Below are positions 47,898 through 60,300 of a stretch of 64,000 bases of DNA, one piece after another (the first letter of the stretch is position 1; each line of letters begins with the position of its first letter). Source of the stretch: Saposhnikovia divaricata (taxonomy: Eukaryota; Streptophyta; Magnoliopsida; Apiales; Apiaceae); assembly GCA_036435485.1 (NCBI GenBank), contig CM071596.1, forward strand, positions 61,987,001 to 62,051,000, read 5' to 3'. Position numbers and translations under genes: made by a program. The notes under the pieces were generated by a model that was not told the DNA's origin, did no database searches, and worked only from the letters and a program-made list of their open reading frames with translations.

Positions 47898-49053
47898 TCT
47901 AGAAGCTATTCTTTTTCAGTTAACCTAACACCCTTTTACTGCATTTTGGCAAACCATCAATCATCCCAGCTGAACAAAAACTTCAAGTGATCAACAACTC
48001 CTATAACAGTTTTGCACAGTGATGTTGTCTTTGTCAAGCAAACAATACGGAATTGCTCACCAGAGAACATCGAGGTGATTCTAAGGAGGAAACAGATAGT
48101 TGATGGTCCTGCACACCAGCCAGCCCTTGTAATATATGAGAATCTGCACACTATTTTTTCCTCTTTTGCGTACAGTTCAACTTCTGACTTTTTTTTCCCA
48201 AATCAAAAAATATTCTCACTTGTAATTAAAGACCTGAAAATTGTTTGATAGGCTTCTGGCAAAAAATGTCATTTGTATGATACCTAATTGTTTTTGGCAT
48301 TTGAAATAAGAAATCAGTAAAAGATATGTGATTGGTGATTTTGTAGTGTATTCACAAGTGCAGTCACTTTTCTTTAATGAAACTGCAATTGACAAATTCC
48401 CAGACCACCGAGAACTAGCCTTAGACATTCTGGGCGAACGATTGGTCGTTTCGAAGCATAACACCCAAACCTCATCCTGGATTTTTTTTTTTAACACTGG
48501 CGTCCACATTGATCTTCTTAACATCAGCTGGGGGAGACTCCCATTTACACTTTGATTTGTCTGACTGTCTGCATTATGATTTAAAGATAATGCAGCATAT
48601 CTAAACTCTTTTGCATACTTCATGCACCATTTTCACCAAAACCAGTGGATCAGAAATTATCTCCCCACCCCTGAATATTTGACGTAAAATATTTCAAAAA
48701 AACACCTGATTTACCCTGTTTAAAAAAAAACACATTTTTGTTTTTAAGTATATAAAATACATCACTTTATACATCCCTTGATACTAAAGAATTTAGGTAC
48801 TATTGTATTAGGTAACATACTCGGATATGGAGGGTTCCCGCAGTATGTGGGTGTATTTAACTATAAAAAATACTAGCCTATAATATATATTATTTTTATT
48901 ATGAATTAATATTTTAATTATTTAATTTAATGTAAAATTTTAATTTATTTTAAAAAAAATTATTATTAATTTTAAATTTAGATATGTTCCTTACTTAATT
49001 TCATGACATAAATAAATATCATTAATTTAACGTTATTTTTAAATTTATTGCTA
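47898..49053. other. CAO 3' flank and AT-rich spacer
   Basis: The first few hundred bases are the likely 3'UTR. Between 48216 and 48623 the - strand is open for 135 codons and the + strand for 75 codons over the same DNA. Neither resembles a protein I know, so I do not call a gene. From 48880 the DNA is very AT-rich. Confidence 0.45.
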
Positions 49054-49058
49054 AATAT

Positions 49059-49682
49059 TGATATGGGCTAAAAGTAAGCCCTAAAGACACATTTAATGTG
49101 GGATTAATTAGACCCGGAATGGTCCAAACGTGGGGCCCACCAGATGGGCCCAAACCCTATTTATAATATTAATTTCGTAATTAATATTAAGGGTAATAAA
49201 CAGCTCAGCAAATAAAAGTCAAACAAGGATATTACTCTTGCCTGACTTAGCCTCCAAGACACATATTTCAACATGGAAACTGATTCCTATAAGGAAGAGA
49301 TCTAGAACCTTCCTCAAGGAAGACTTGTCCACCAAGTCTCTGACTCCTACCATAATTCTAGGGCTTCTCAGCCTATATAAAGGGTCTAACCCCTCATCTC
49401 AGAACCACGTTTTGGACACAGCTCTATACGTTACCCACCACGTTTTGGCTTAATCCTCGAATAAGGACATGCAAGCCACTGCGTCCTAGGTGAGCTCTCG
49501 CCGCCATAGCCTCGAGGGCACCATCACCTAGAACTACGTCTTGGCTTGATTCTTAATAACGAGATACGTAGGCACTCCGTGAGGACCAATCAGTCTCGTA
49601 ACACGGAAACAGCCATTAAAGCTCGAAGCTCAACCACCTTAGCATTAATTACAAATCGTAACCTAGTTTTTATTCCACAACA
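49059..49682 (+). repeat. 5' LTR of the gypsy element, 624 bp
   Basis: It begins TGATATGGGC and ends TTCCACAACA. A TATA box (CTATATAAAG) lies near 49373, followed by repeated CACGTTTTGG motifs. Left flank AATAT (49054-49058) would be the target duplication. Confidence 0.85.
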
Positions 49683-49701
49683 TTTGGCGCCGTCTGTGGG
49701 A
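49683..49701 (+). other. gypsy primer-binding site
   Basis: TTTGGCGCCGTCTGTGGGA follows the LTR end directly; TGGCGCC-type sites are common in plant gypsy elements. The priming tRNA is not determined here. Confidence 0.8.
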
Positions 49702-49715
49702 CGACAACATCAACC

Positions 49716-51045
49716 ATGGTTCAAACACGAAGAACAACATCGACTGAGGCCATACCCCTTAGCTCTGCTCCACCTGCCATCTCTAATCCGCTCATCGCCG
49801 CTGAAGAAGGACAATTACCCCCACCAACAGGGACGGTCATTCAACCTCTAACCTCTCAACCCTCAAGGATGATTCCCCATGTTGAGGGAACTTTACCTGT
49901 GACTATCCCTCAAAGCCAAGAAACTAACCCTCTTCAGATGGTGGTTTCTCCTCTTGATAGCGCTGGTCGTACGCTGCCTCCGGGGGTACAGATCCACACC
50001 ACGGATCTCCCTTTGAATACCAACCCGATGTATGGGCTGCCTAATTATCCCCCTCAACACAGGGAACCTGGACCGAGCGGTCATGCCTTACAGATCCGAG
50101 ATCGAGAGTACGATGATTACTCTGGTCCCTATACTGATGATTCAACGTCTGAGGATGACAACGATGATCGTGATGAGGCCCCGAGGAGGTGACGTGCTAG
50201 TAAAGAACCTCGAAGGAGGTCCCAAGGAATCCATGATGGACCTCCACAAATGGTTGAGGAAAGGATTAAGGCTCATGAGGCCGAGATCCAAAGGCTGAAG
50301 GATGATATTGCTAGAGAGCAAGCAAGGCGAAGTCTGATTCAACCTCCTCCAGTTATAGGGAGGATTCCCATTATAAATCTGGAGAGGCCCTCAAGGAGAC
50401 AACGAAGGGCCGAACCCCAACTGAAAAATCGACAAGGGTGGAGACCCCCAAAAGCAACCCTAGGGATCTAATGCCCCTTGGGGATCCTGATGATCCTACA
50501 CCTCCGTTCACTGAAGAGGTAATAAATGCTCGCATTTCAAGGAAGTTTAAGATGCCAACAATCAAGACTTATGATGGAACGGGCGATCCCGCAAATCATG
50601 TAAGAACGTTTTCAAACGCACTACTGCTGCAGCCTGCAAGTGATGCCCTGAAGTGTAGGGCGTTCCCTCAAACCCTGTCGGGCATGGCACAAATGTGGTA
50701 TAGTCACTTGCCTGCAAACTTGATTGGATCTTTTAAGGAGTTAAGCGCTGCTTTCATAAGCCAATTCATTAGTGGGAGAGTTCATGAGAAGAGCTCCGCA
50801 TCCCTTATGTACGTGGTACAAGGGAAGAACGAAAATTTGAGAGATTATTTCAAGCGATTCACAAAGGAGACGCTGAATATTACCGACCTGGAGAACAAGG
50901 TAGCCATAGTGGCCCTGGAACACGGAACCACTGATCCATTCTTTAAAAGATCATTGGCAAAGCACCCCCCTGAGAATATGGCCGAACTTCAACGAAGAGC
51001 TGACAAGTATATTAAAGCTGAGGACAGCATGAAAAAGGAGTTGTA
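49716..51045 (+). pseudogene. gypsy gag, frameshifted
   Basis: The ATG at 49716 opens 158 codons of Pro/Ser/Thr-rich N-terminus, ended by a TGA at 50190-50192. The frame goes on through a coiled-coil-like segment (AHEAEIQRLKDDIAREQ) to a stop near 50471, after a shift into the frame starting at 50438. That frame encodes the retrotransposon gag core: MPTIKTYDGTGDPANHV, AQMWYSHLP, then LAKHPPENMAELQRRADKYI, to a TAG at 51044-51046. Gag would assemble particles; this copy is broken in at least two places. Confidence 0.88.
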
Positions 51046-52235
51046 GTGGGTAATGGCAAGGGCGCCAATGACTCAAAGAAACGGAAGCAAGAACAAGAGT
51101 ATGATGCTAGGGACAAGTATCCCCGGACTAGCAAGGATTCTGATTCACCCCCGAAGAAGAATTTGGGACCAAGATTCAACGACTATGCGAGACTGAATGC
51201 TCCTAGGAGTCAGATCTTGTTACATATCGAGAAAGACAAAGATTTTCGATGGCCGAAGCCACTTAGGGGTGATCCCGCAAAGAGAAACAACGATCAGTAC
51301 TGTAGATTCAACCGCGATGTGTGGCATGATATAGATGATTGTAGGCAGTTGAAGGATGAGATTGAATTCTTGATCCGAAAAGGAAAGTTGAACAAGTTCA
51401 CTAAGGGTGATGATCGTGGAACTCAAAAAAGGGATTATGATAGAAGAGACAATGATAGAAGGGATGATGATCGAGATCGAGATCGTAACCCACAGCCCCG
51501 AGGGCCAGTTATTAACATGATTTGGGGAGGCCCGACAGCGGCCGGTACAACCCGAAACTCTCGGAAGGCGTATGCCAGAGAAGTGATGCACATCGTGGGA
51601 GAAGCCCCGAAGCGTGCCAGGACTGAGATAGCTATTGGTTTTGATGACTCAGATCTCGAAGGGGTGAAGTTTCCCCATGACGACCCGTTGGTCATAACCC
51701 CTGTTATTGGGAACTTGGAAGTGAAGCGGGTCTTGATAGACAATGGAGCTTCTGTTGATATTTTGTTTCTGACGTATTTATAAAGATGGGGTACACCGAC
51801 TCTCAGTTGACCCCAACCAACATGCCAATTTATGGATTTAATGGAGTAGAATCCAAAGTTGAAGGGACTATTCAGTTGCCTGTAACTATTGGACAGGAGC
51901 CCAAGGAGGCCATTCAGATGTTGAACTTCTTGGTAATCAAAGCGGTTTCAACGTACAACGCTATTCTCGGAAGGACTGAACTTCATGCATTCAAGGCTGT
52001 TGCCTCAACGTATCATATGAAGATCAAGTTCCCAACTAGGAATGGCATTAGAGAACATAAAGGTGATCAAAAGATGGCACAAAGCTGTTATGTAGCCTCG
52101 TTAAGGCCTAATAGAGTCGGGGGGCAAGTCCTTCCAATTGAAGACATGGATGTCCGCAGAAGAAAGGAACACCAAAAAAGCCAGCAGAGGACATCACACA
52201 GAAGCCTTGGACAGCCATTGGGGCTAAGGCGTTAA
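51046..52235 (+). pseudogene. gypsy gag tail and aspartic protease
   Basis: A Lys/Arg/Asp-rich tail is followed by YCRFNRDVWHDIDDC (51298-51342), the knuckle-like motif of Tat gag, and an RDRD-type repeat. The protease begins near 51680 with VKRVLIDNGASVDILF (the plant gypsy form of the DTG/DSG active site), is broken by a TAA at 51781-51783, and continues at 51786 with YNAILGRTELHAF, the usual closing motif. After about 52150 the sequence departs from the expected order. Confidence 0.85.
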
Positions 52236-53090
52236 CTGACTTTGTGGTTGAATGTACCATTGGCAACCAAGAAGTCGGGGGGCAGGAGGTAGTACCCCAA
52301 GCAGGAAGTGAACTTCAGAATAAGAATGATGATACCAGAAGGAATGGTGGACGCTCTATTTTGATGGAGCATCAAAAACAAAATCAAGTGATGCAGACCT
52401 AGTCTTGCAATGCCCCGATGGGCTCAAGTTATCCTAGTAGAACTTAGCTACATCTAGTAGAAGCAGAAATAAGGTTCATTGAAACCATTGCAGAGCATGT
52501 TGCTCCGAGTAGGACAATAGTACTCTATCACCCGATGAGTGCAAGTCAAGGATGAACGAGTACCGAAAATAAAAAAATAACGAATGGAAAACAAACAAAT
52601 GCATAGGTGAAGATCCCGAAGGGTCAAAGCCATGAAAGGCCGAGGATGTCAAGGACTAGCTACTCTTCAATACTTATTAATGACCTGGATTAAGGATCCA
52701 AGGATGAAGGCCAATAGATAACCTTAAGCAAGGATTAAGAAGTTCAAGAAAGCTCTCGTCTCAGAAGTTTAAAAGGCAAGAAGCCAACGGGATTTCATTT
52801 ATCGAAATCTATATCGAGGAATCAACCCCGAATCCTAGGTTGAAGAACAGAAGCTGTTAGCCATGAAGGCCAAGGTTAGTTATGAAGGCCAAACTTGAGG
52901 GGGGGGGTCATGAACCTCCAATTAAGATCCAAAGGTTGAAACTTCATGTTGACTTGAAAACCAATATGTAACTTTGAAAACCTCCTAGAGAAGGTTCAAG
53001 ACCTCGTGGGGCTAACCAGAAACCCCCTGGCCTTGGACCAGCAGCTCTGATAGATATTTCGGTGATTGAGATTGAAAACCCTTGATTTCA
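52236..53090 (+). other. misplaced copy of the RNase H linker plus non-coding sequence
   Basis: 52236-52430 is a diverged copy of 54535-54730 (shared blocks GTGGTTGAATGTACCATT, CAAGAAGTCGGGGGGCAGGA, and TTTTGATGGAGCAT). In the element proper this sequence lies between RNase H and the second RNase H. The remainder, 52440-53090, is non-coding, with many AAGGCCAA motifs and a purine tract ACTTGAGGGGGGGGG (52885-52900) that resembles a polypurine tract. It stands where protease should lead into RT. Confidence 0.7.
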
Positions 53091-54723
53091 AACTTTGGCG
53101 ACCAAGACAAACATTGAAGCCATGACGGCCAAGCGAGCTGAGAAGTTACTTATATGGGAGCATCTTTGAAAGAACCCCTGAAGGGCAAGTTGATAGCATT
53201 CTTGTAAGAAAATAGTGATGCGTTTGCTTGGACTGCAGCTGACATGCCAGGGATTGATCCCCAACTCATAACTCACAAGTTGAATGTTGATCCTGGGCGG
53301 AAGACAATAAAGCAGAAGGAGAGAAATTTTGCTCCTGAAAGGCAGGAGGCCATTAAACAAGAAGTTGACAAGCTCTTAGAGGCTGGGTTTATTGAAGAAA
53401 TTCAGTTTCCCGAATGGTTAGCAAACCCTGTGATGGTCAAGAAAGCGAATGGGAAGTGGAGGATATGTATAGACTTCACTGATTTGAATGATGCATGTCC
53501 GAAGGATTGTTTTCCCCTTCCAAGGATTGATATGTTGATAAATGCCACAGCTGGACATGAGATGTTGAGCTTCATGGATGGGTTCAGCGGCTACAATCAG
53601 ATTAAGATGCACTAGGATGACATCCCTAAGGTATCTTTCATAACTGACTTTGGTGTTTTCTGCTATCTTGTTATGGCTTTTGGTCTAAAAAATGCAGAAG
53701 CTACTTACCAACGACTGGTGAATAAGATATTCGCCCATCTGATTGGAAAAACCATGGAGGTCTATGTTGATGACATGTTAGTCAAGAGCCTACTCAAGGC
53801 AGATCACATTAAGCACCACAGAGAGGCATTCGAAGTGCTGAGGCACCACAAGATGATGTTGAATCCAGCCAAGTGCGCTTTTGGCGTTGGATCTGGAAAT
53901 TTTTTGGGATTGATGGTTTCAAAGAGAGGCATAGAAGCCAATCCTGATAAAATCAAAGCAATTTTAGACATGGAACCACCCTGTTCTGTAAGGGATGTGC
54001 AGAAGTTAACTGGCAGAGTGGCAGCTCTAGGGAGATTTATCTCCAAGTCTGGTGACAAATGCTTCCCTTTCTTTCAAGCATTGAAGATGGTGATTTTTTT
54101 TTAATGGACTGATAAAAGCCAAGAGGCCTTTGAACAATTGAAGAAGTACATGGCTGAAGCCCCGTTGTTGGCCAAGCCAAGTCTCGGAGAGACTCTTTAT
54201 CTGTATCTAGCAGTGTCTGAACAAGCATTGAGTGCCGTCCTCGTTAAGGAAGAGAAAAAGGTTCAGAGGCCTATCTACTATGTAAGCAAGGTGCTCCACG
54301 GAGCCGAGTTAAATTACTCATCCATCGAGAAATTTGCTTTGGCATTGATAACAGCTTCAAGGAAACTACGACCGTACTTTCAGTCACATAAAATCGAAGT
54401 CCTGATGGACCAGCAATTGAGGAACATATTGCACAGCCCGAAAGCAAGTGGAAGATTGATTAAGTGGGCAATCGAACTTGGAGAGTTTGACATCACGTAT
54501 AAGCCTCGAACGGCCATCAAGGCTCAGGCATTGGCTGACTTCGTGGTTGAATGTACCATTAGTAACCAAGAAGTCGGGGGGCAGGAGATATTAACTACCC
54601 CTGAAAGTGGAGATAAAGATGAAGAACTCGTACCTGAATCAGAAGGAATATTGGGTGATCTATTTTGATGGAGCATTAAAAAAAAATCTAGTGGCGCAGT
54701 TTTAGTGTTGCAAAGCCCCGATG
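53091..54723 (+). pseudogene. gypsy reverse transcriptase and RNase H
   Basis: From about 53150: GASLKEPLKGKLIAFL, a stop, then AFAWTAADMPGIDP, VDKLLEAGFI, and the RT core with FMDGFSGYNQI (first Asp) before a TAG at 53613-53615. It continues MAFGLKNAEATYQRLVN and YVDDMLVKS with the catalytic YVDD at 53763-53774. A frameshift near 54100 precedes RNase H: LYLAVSEQALSAVLV, RPIYYVSK, NYSSIEKFALAL, and WAIELGEFDITYKPR. Acidic residues look present in RT, but stops inactivate the frame. Confidence 0.88.
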
Positions 54724-55734
54724 GGTTCATAGTTGAATATGCTTTGAAGTTGGACTTTCCTACTACCAACAATGAAGCTGAATATGAGGCATTGATAGCT
54801 GGCTTAGGCTAGGCAAGAATCATGAGGGTCAAGAATCTCAAGGTCTGGGGAGACTCAAGGCTTGTAGTATCACAAGTGAATGGCGAGTTTGAGGCCAATG
54901 ATGAAACCATGGCAAAATATCTAAGGATCGTGAAGGGTGTTATGACCCAATTTGAGGAATGCTATGTGGAGCACATCCCAAGAGAGGAAAATGTTAAGGC
55001 TGATGCCTTGTCCAAATTCACTTCCTCTGAAATAGCGAATTACGCAGGGAATGTTTACTTCCAGGTCTTGAAGGCCCCGTCCATCAACTCTAAGTTGATA
55101 GCACCAATTAATCTAGGAAGCTGTTGGATGGATCCCATCAAAGCTCACCTTAAAACTGGATGGCTTCCTGACGATGCCTTGGAGGCACGAAAGTTGTCAG
55201 TAAGAGCATTGAGATACGCCCTGATCGAAGGCATTCTCTACAAGAGATCGTTTGTCATCCCATACCTGAAGTGTTTAAGGCCCCATGAGGCAAGAGAAGC
55301 GATGGAAGAAGTTCATGGAGGGATCTGTGGACAACACTTGGGGGGCAGAGCCCTAGCTCACAAGATCACTCGTCTAGGATTCTATTAGCCAGAGATGTTG
55401 GCTGATGCGAAAGATTATGTTAAGAGGTGTGAGAGGTGCCAAAAGCACGCTCCGATTGTAAGGCAGCCGCCTGAGATGTTGACCTCGATCAGCTCCCCTA
55501 TTCCGTTTGCAATGTGGGGAATGGATATACTTGTTCCCTTTCCCGTAGCATCTGCACAAAGAAAGTTTTTGATAGTAGCTATCGACTACTTCACTAGGTG
55601 AATTGGGGCTAAACCCCTAGCCAAGATAACCACCAAGAAAGTTGCCCAGTTCTTTTTGGAGAACGTGATCTGTAGATATGGAATCCCGTGAATCCTTGTG
55701 ACGGATAATGGGACGCAATTCAACAATGAAGAAT
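54724..55734 (+). pseudogene. gypsy archaeal-type second RNase H and truncated integrase
   Basis: 54680-55015 reads as a second RNase H: VLQSPDGF, NNEAEYEALIAGL (Glu), a TAG at 54811-54813, LKVWGDSRLVVSQVNGEF (Asp), and HIPREENVKADALSKF (closing motif). Integrase follows: VHGGICGQHLGGRAL, a TAG at 55387-55389, and CERCQKHAP (HHCC zinc domain); MDILVPFP with the first catalytic Asp near 55522; a TGA at 55600-55602; and TDNGTQFNNE with the second Asp. It ends abruptly at 55734 where the Sirevirus LTR begins; the DDE Glu is not in the window. Confidence 0.87.
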
Positions 55735-57135
55735 TGTTAGGTCCGTTAAGATTGTAGAAGGGGGGGTTGAATACAATCTATACCATTTTCTCAAAATTTA
55801 TTCGTTAAATAATTTTGCCTTAAACGAATATTTTTGTGCGGAATAGTATAACACAAATTTCAAGTTGAATATAACAATATATTAACTTGAGGGGTGTTAC
55901 AAAATCAGTCCAAATAATTATCAAGTGATTACTAACTAATTAGAAAATTCAACATGAACTTTGCTAATTTAGTTAATAAAATCAAGATATCAATTTGTGA
56001 ACTAGGAAACTTAATTCGCTAGTAGTACAAGAATCACAAGTAAACAAGTTCCAACGGATAGAATATTATAACTGAGATGAACTTGAATTTACAGAATTAA
56101 ACTTGTAGGTGTTCTTGAGCTTGAGAGAGAGATAAATAGGCTGCTGTGTGAATTTCTTGTGTTTGGTTCGACTTGTTCTGTTCTTTCTGCACTCTTCTGC
56201 CTTATATACACAGCCATAGTCATACTACTTGATTTAAACTGATATGACAATCATTTTACATTAATATGACAATCGGTATGACTATCAAATCAATGTAATA
56301 TGACTGTCCAGCTTAAATATAACTTTCGGTATAACTTAAATAGTCAATATAACATTCGGTATGACTTACCAAATGAATATAACATTCGGTATAACTTACC
56401 AATTGAATGAAATATGACTATCTCCATTTAACTGAATATGACTATCTCCATTTAACTGAATATGACTATCGGTATAACTATCAGTTTGATAGTTATATCA
56501 TTCATATTTTTCAGTTTATAATTAATTAAATGACTTATAAAAAATCATTTAACTAACTAATTCTTTTCCATATTAATTCTTATTTAATTAATCTAATAAT
56601 CATTTTAACAAATATATTAATTCTGATAGAATTAATTTATTTATTAACTTAATTACTTGACTTAATCAATTAAAATAGAATTAATATAAATTCTTTAATA
56701 GTCAATACTCCGCTGAAAACCACGTAATTATAATAAGGAACATACACTGGCATGATGTTGACGTTCGATGTACTGTCTGGTTCATGAACGACTAACTCCA
56801 ATCTCTGTTCTTCATCGTGACTTTTAACACTGTGGTCTTTTATACTCTTCACTCTCATCAATCATTCGGTACTGAAATTGTTTCTTGTCACTAATAGAAA
56901 TCTCTGTCTTCGAAAATGAATCCACTTGTTTCAATGCTACCTTGAGGCCTGATCAGATATCTGAATCTTCTTCCAGTGTAAAACATCAAAACTATAGATT
57001 GACTTGTTGATTTTTCTTCTGACGATTATCATCTTGTGAGATTCCTGTGACAGTTAATATTATTTACTTATTACAATCTAGTTTAATTGGATTAGGATCC
57101 TCGAACTACAAATAGGCTGAGTCATATGCCTTTCA
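55735..57135 (-). repeat. 3' LTR of the Sirevirus, about 1.4 kb
   Basis: On the - strand it starts TGAAAGGCATATGACTCAGC after the purine tract and ends GGACCTAACA at 55735. Between about 56220 and 56510 there are a dozen or more degenerate copies of a motif like ATATAACWWTCGGTATRACT, several forming palindromes such as ATAACTATC...GATAGTTAT. The right border rests on the purine tract; no second LTR is present to confirm it. Confidence 0.8.
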
Positions 57136-57150
57136 ATCTCCCCCTATTTG
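57136..57150 (-). other. Sirevirus polypurine tract
   Basis: On the - strand ACAAATAGGGGGAGAT directly precedes the LTR start TGAAAGG. Confidence 0.75.
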
Positions 57151-57392
57151 TTTGTTATACAATAACAAGCAAATACCTAGAGGATTCTTCAACTAATCCC
57201 AATTAAACAAGTAAAAGAAAACACTTTAAATGCTAAGTAAATAATGTAAAAGTTCTGGTTTATATTAACATTGTCCAGATTCAAACAGACAAGATAAATA
57301 CAAGATAGATGATCCTTTAGACTGATCATATAAGATAATTATCCTATCTTGTTCTATCAAAGCTCTAATGATATAACTTGTAGAGCTAATCT

Positions 57393-60300
57393 TCAGTTAC
57401 CACTTTCTTTCTCATTGATTTCTCCTTCTTCTTGTTCATCCATATCCGGTAGATTCTTGATCATTTCTGAATCAACAAGTAAATCCCTTCTGGATGCCAC
57501 ATCTGTAGGATAGACCAATGGTATTCCAAGCTTCTTTCTTAACTCACCTTGATACTGCTTGTATTTCTTCATGTTGGTCTGAGCATAGGATCGAATATGA
57601 TTTGTAGCTTCAATCTTTTCCTGTGATGCAAAACCATGATTCCGAAGAGCATATTCAACATATACCAAGTGTCTGGCAAGATGTGTATACAATTCGTCTG
57701 TCTGAAGATTAACAGTATGAATGACTTCTCCCTTGAGAATTTTAACTTGTGGAGGGTCACTTATAACTTCAGGACCAGCTCTTTCAGCAAACTCTTGAAA
57801 CTTTTCATGAAGCAGTATGCCTAGTTCAGAAGATGTTCTTACTTTTGGTCTCAACACCCAAAGCTCTGACAGTGATCTATCATAGAAGAACTGAAGCGAT
57901 ACTTTATGAGATCCGAGCTTATGACATTCAACAAAGATAAGTAGCTCACCATTCTTTGGATCAGATGCAGTGGTTATTCTCACAACTTCTGTCTTTAAAG
58001 CTTTCAAATACATATCATGTATAGGGTTCTTCTGTTTGAAGCTTTCAAAGATAGCAATCATTCGACGATCATCATAGTCAGAAGTTTGTGGTGAGTCAAT
58101 TACCTTTTGAGCACGTTCCCACTTATCACCATTTTTGTACTTGATGTACATCTTCCTAGCTTCCAGCTTCTGAGCATGTTCCTTTTGAAGTGCTTCCTGT
58201 TCTGCCTTTTGAAGTCTCTCATTATGAGCTAACTGTTCAAGTGTCTTCTTGAGTCTTTCTTCTCTCATAGCCAGATTAGCTTCATTCTGTTCGAGTTCTT
58301 TGTTTGCTTCAAAACTCATCTGTTGTGTTTCAACAGAATCAGGAATTATTTGCTCTTCATCATCCCAAAAACTGAGATCTGGTTCTTCAAATTCTTCACC
58401 AACATCAGGAAACTGTAAGTCAGCAAACAGATCAATATCAGGTTCACCTGTATAGTAAAAACCTTCTACATCATCATCTTCCTGTTCTGTTGCTGCTTGA
58501 TGAGTTGTCTTCTTCCCTTCACTCCTATCTTCAAATTTTTCTTTACTTGCACTTGCACTTGCTCCCCCTCTAGATTTCTCCCCCTTAGTTGAGGAATCCT
58601 CTACAGTCTTGTGACTTGTTCCAGCTCCAGGGTCACTTTCATCACTACCTCCGAAGAATTTCTTCTCTTCTGCTGTAAGTGAGTGAGTTCTGCTGATGAT
58701 ATTATATAAATGTCTTAACCCCTTTGCTTGATCATCACTTTGCTTTTCAATCTGACTGAGACGATGTTCAGTGGTTAAATGATTTTCATTTATGTTGTTC
58801 TGAAGATCTTCAATTTGATTAGCCATAGATGAGATAATAAGATCTTGAGCCACTGTGACATCTCCAGAGTCTTCAACTGCTTGTTGTTGAGAGAGTTTCA
58901 GTGCATTGATTTTGTTGTTGAAGATAGTTCTCATGTTGTCCATATCAAACCTCAAGTTTTTGTTGTCCTCTTCAGCTTGAGCTAGACTTTCTTTCATCTG
59001 ATTTAATTGAGTAATGAGAGATAAAGTGTATGTGTCATTGTGTGCTCTCATTTCAATAGCTCTCTGAGTATCACTCACCTCACGTGCTGGTGTTTCACTC
59101 AGATTTGAAGTAATTCTCACATCACTCCTCTCATTATCCTTAGCTGCATCCATTGTACCTGCACTGGAGATCACCCTAGCCTCCTCTTGGAAGGTCAGTG
59201 GTGGTGCAATGGGATTTCGCAAATCCCGATCAACCTGTGAAGGTTCTTCTGCCGTAACAATGGCAGGCACTGTAACTTGCTCCACTTGCATTACAATATT
59301 TTCAGCTTCATTTGCAAAAATATCTTCCCCCATTGTGAGTAACAGGGGTGAGCTTGAAGGAATGAATGGGTTTAAGATTGCCTTTGACATGGTTTTACTT
59401 TTCTTTTGAGATGGCAAACTTGTTTCACTCACACTATCACTACTGGGAATAGCTCTCTTGAATGACAATTTCTTTCTACGATAGTGTTTGGAGAATTTAG
59501 GATCAGTGTTTGGTGCATTGACCTGGGATAAAGGTTGTGGATCTACAACCCCTTGGTCACTTCTCACAATCATTTGACTACCAGAAAGATATTGAGATTG
59601 TAGTGGAGTTGAGTCGAATACCTGATCATTGACATGCACATCATCTTCATTCTGAGTGTGTTGATCCACTGGAAGTTGATGTTCAAGAACATTCAAGGGT
59701 TCAGAATCAGGTTGAGGTACTGGAACTTGTTCTGCTTCAGGTTGTGGAGCTTGTTGAACTAAAGGTACTTCAGCATCTGGCTGTGGCATGACATTTGGCA
59801 AATGTATGTATGTAGACATATAAGGTGTTATGACTACAGGAACATGCAACAAGACCTTAGAAGTGTCCAGCCTGGTGTAGAACTTCTTGTTTGGTTTACC
59901 AGACCATTGAATTCGATCATTTGGAAACGGAGCAGGTTGATCCTTAGGCATTAGATGATTAAAAATTAGTGTCAAAAATCGAGGATAATGACACTTAACC
60001 GGTTTACCTTTTCCAAAGTTCTTTGTAGCCTTCTTCAATCGATTCAACCGAATAGGCCATATTAAACTGCCAAAATTGATTCTTCTATTGTGAGCAATAG
60101 CGAAACCAATTGACTGTAACATACCTGTGATGACAGTATTGTTGCTCTTTGTAGAATTAGCAAACACCTTTGCTATGATCTCAAAGAAGATATTCCATTC
60201 TTGAACCAGATTGCTTTTGAGTGGTCGTTTCAGATTCAGTTGACCATGATAGTTGATATTTGTGAAAAATTGAGTCAACTCATCATTTGAAGGCAATTCA

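Larger units (their letters stand above)
49059..55734 (+). mobile_element. Tat-type Ty3/gypsy retrotransposon, 5' portion, rearranged and interrupted
   Basis: Order: 5' LTR (49059-49682), primer site, gag, protease, a misplaced segment (52236-53090), RT, RNase H, a second archaeal-type RNase H, and integrase. It is cut at 55734 by the insertion of a Sirevirus. RT before integrase marks Ty3/gypsy; the extra RNase H between the normal RNase H and integrase marks the Tat lineage. In-frame stops and frameshifts are many. The 3' part and 3' LTR would lie beyond the window. Confidence 0.88.

Noticed and set aside
51220..51743. - strand frames with Ser/Ile-rich runs
   Set aside because: Antisense of the Arg/Asp-rich gag tail of the gypsy element.
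52885..52900. The real polypurine tract and 3' end of the gypsy element
   Set aside because: RT, RNase H and integrase follow it, and no LTR start (TGATATGGGC) comes after the purine run.
58249..59409. + strand frames opposite the Sirevirus ORF2
   Set aside because: Ser-rich antisense shadows of the long - strand ORF.
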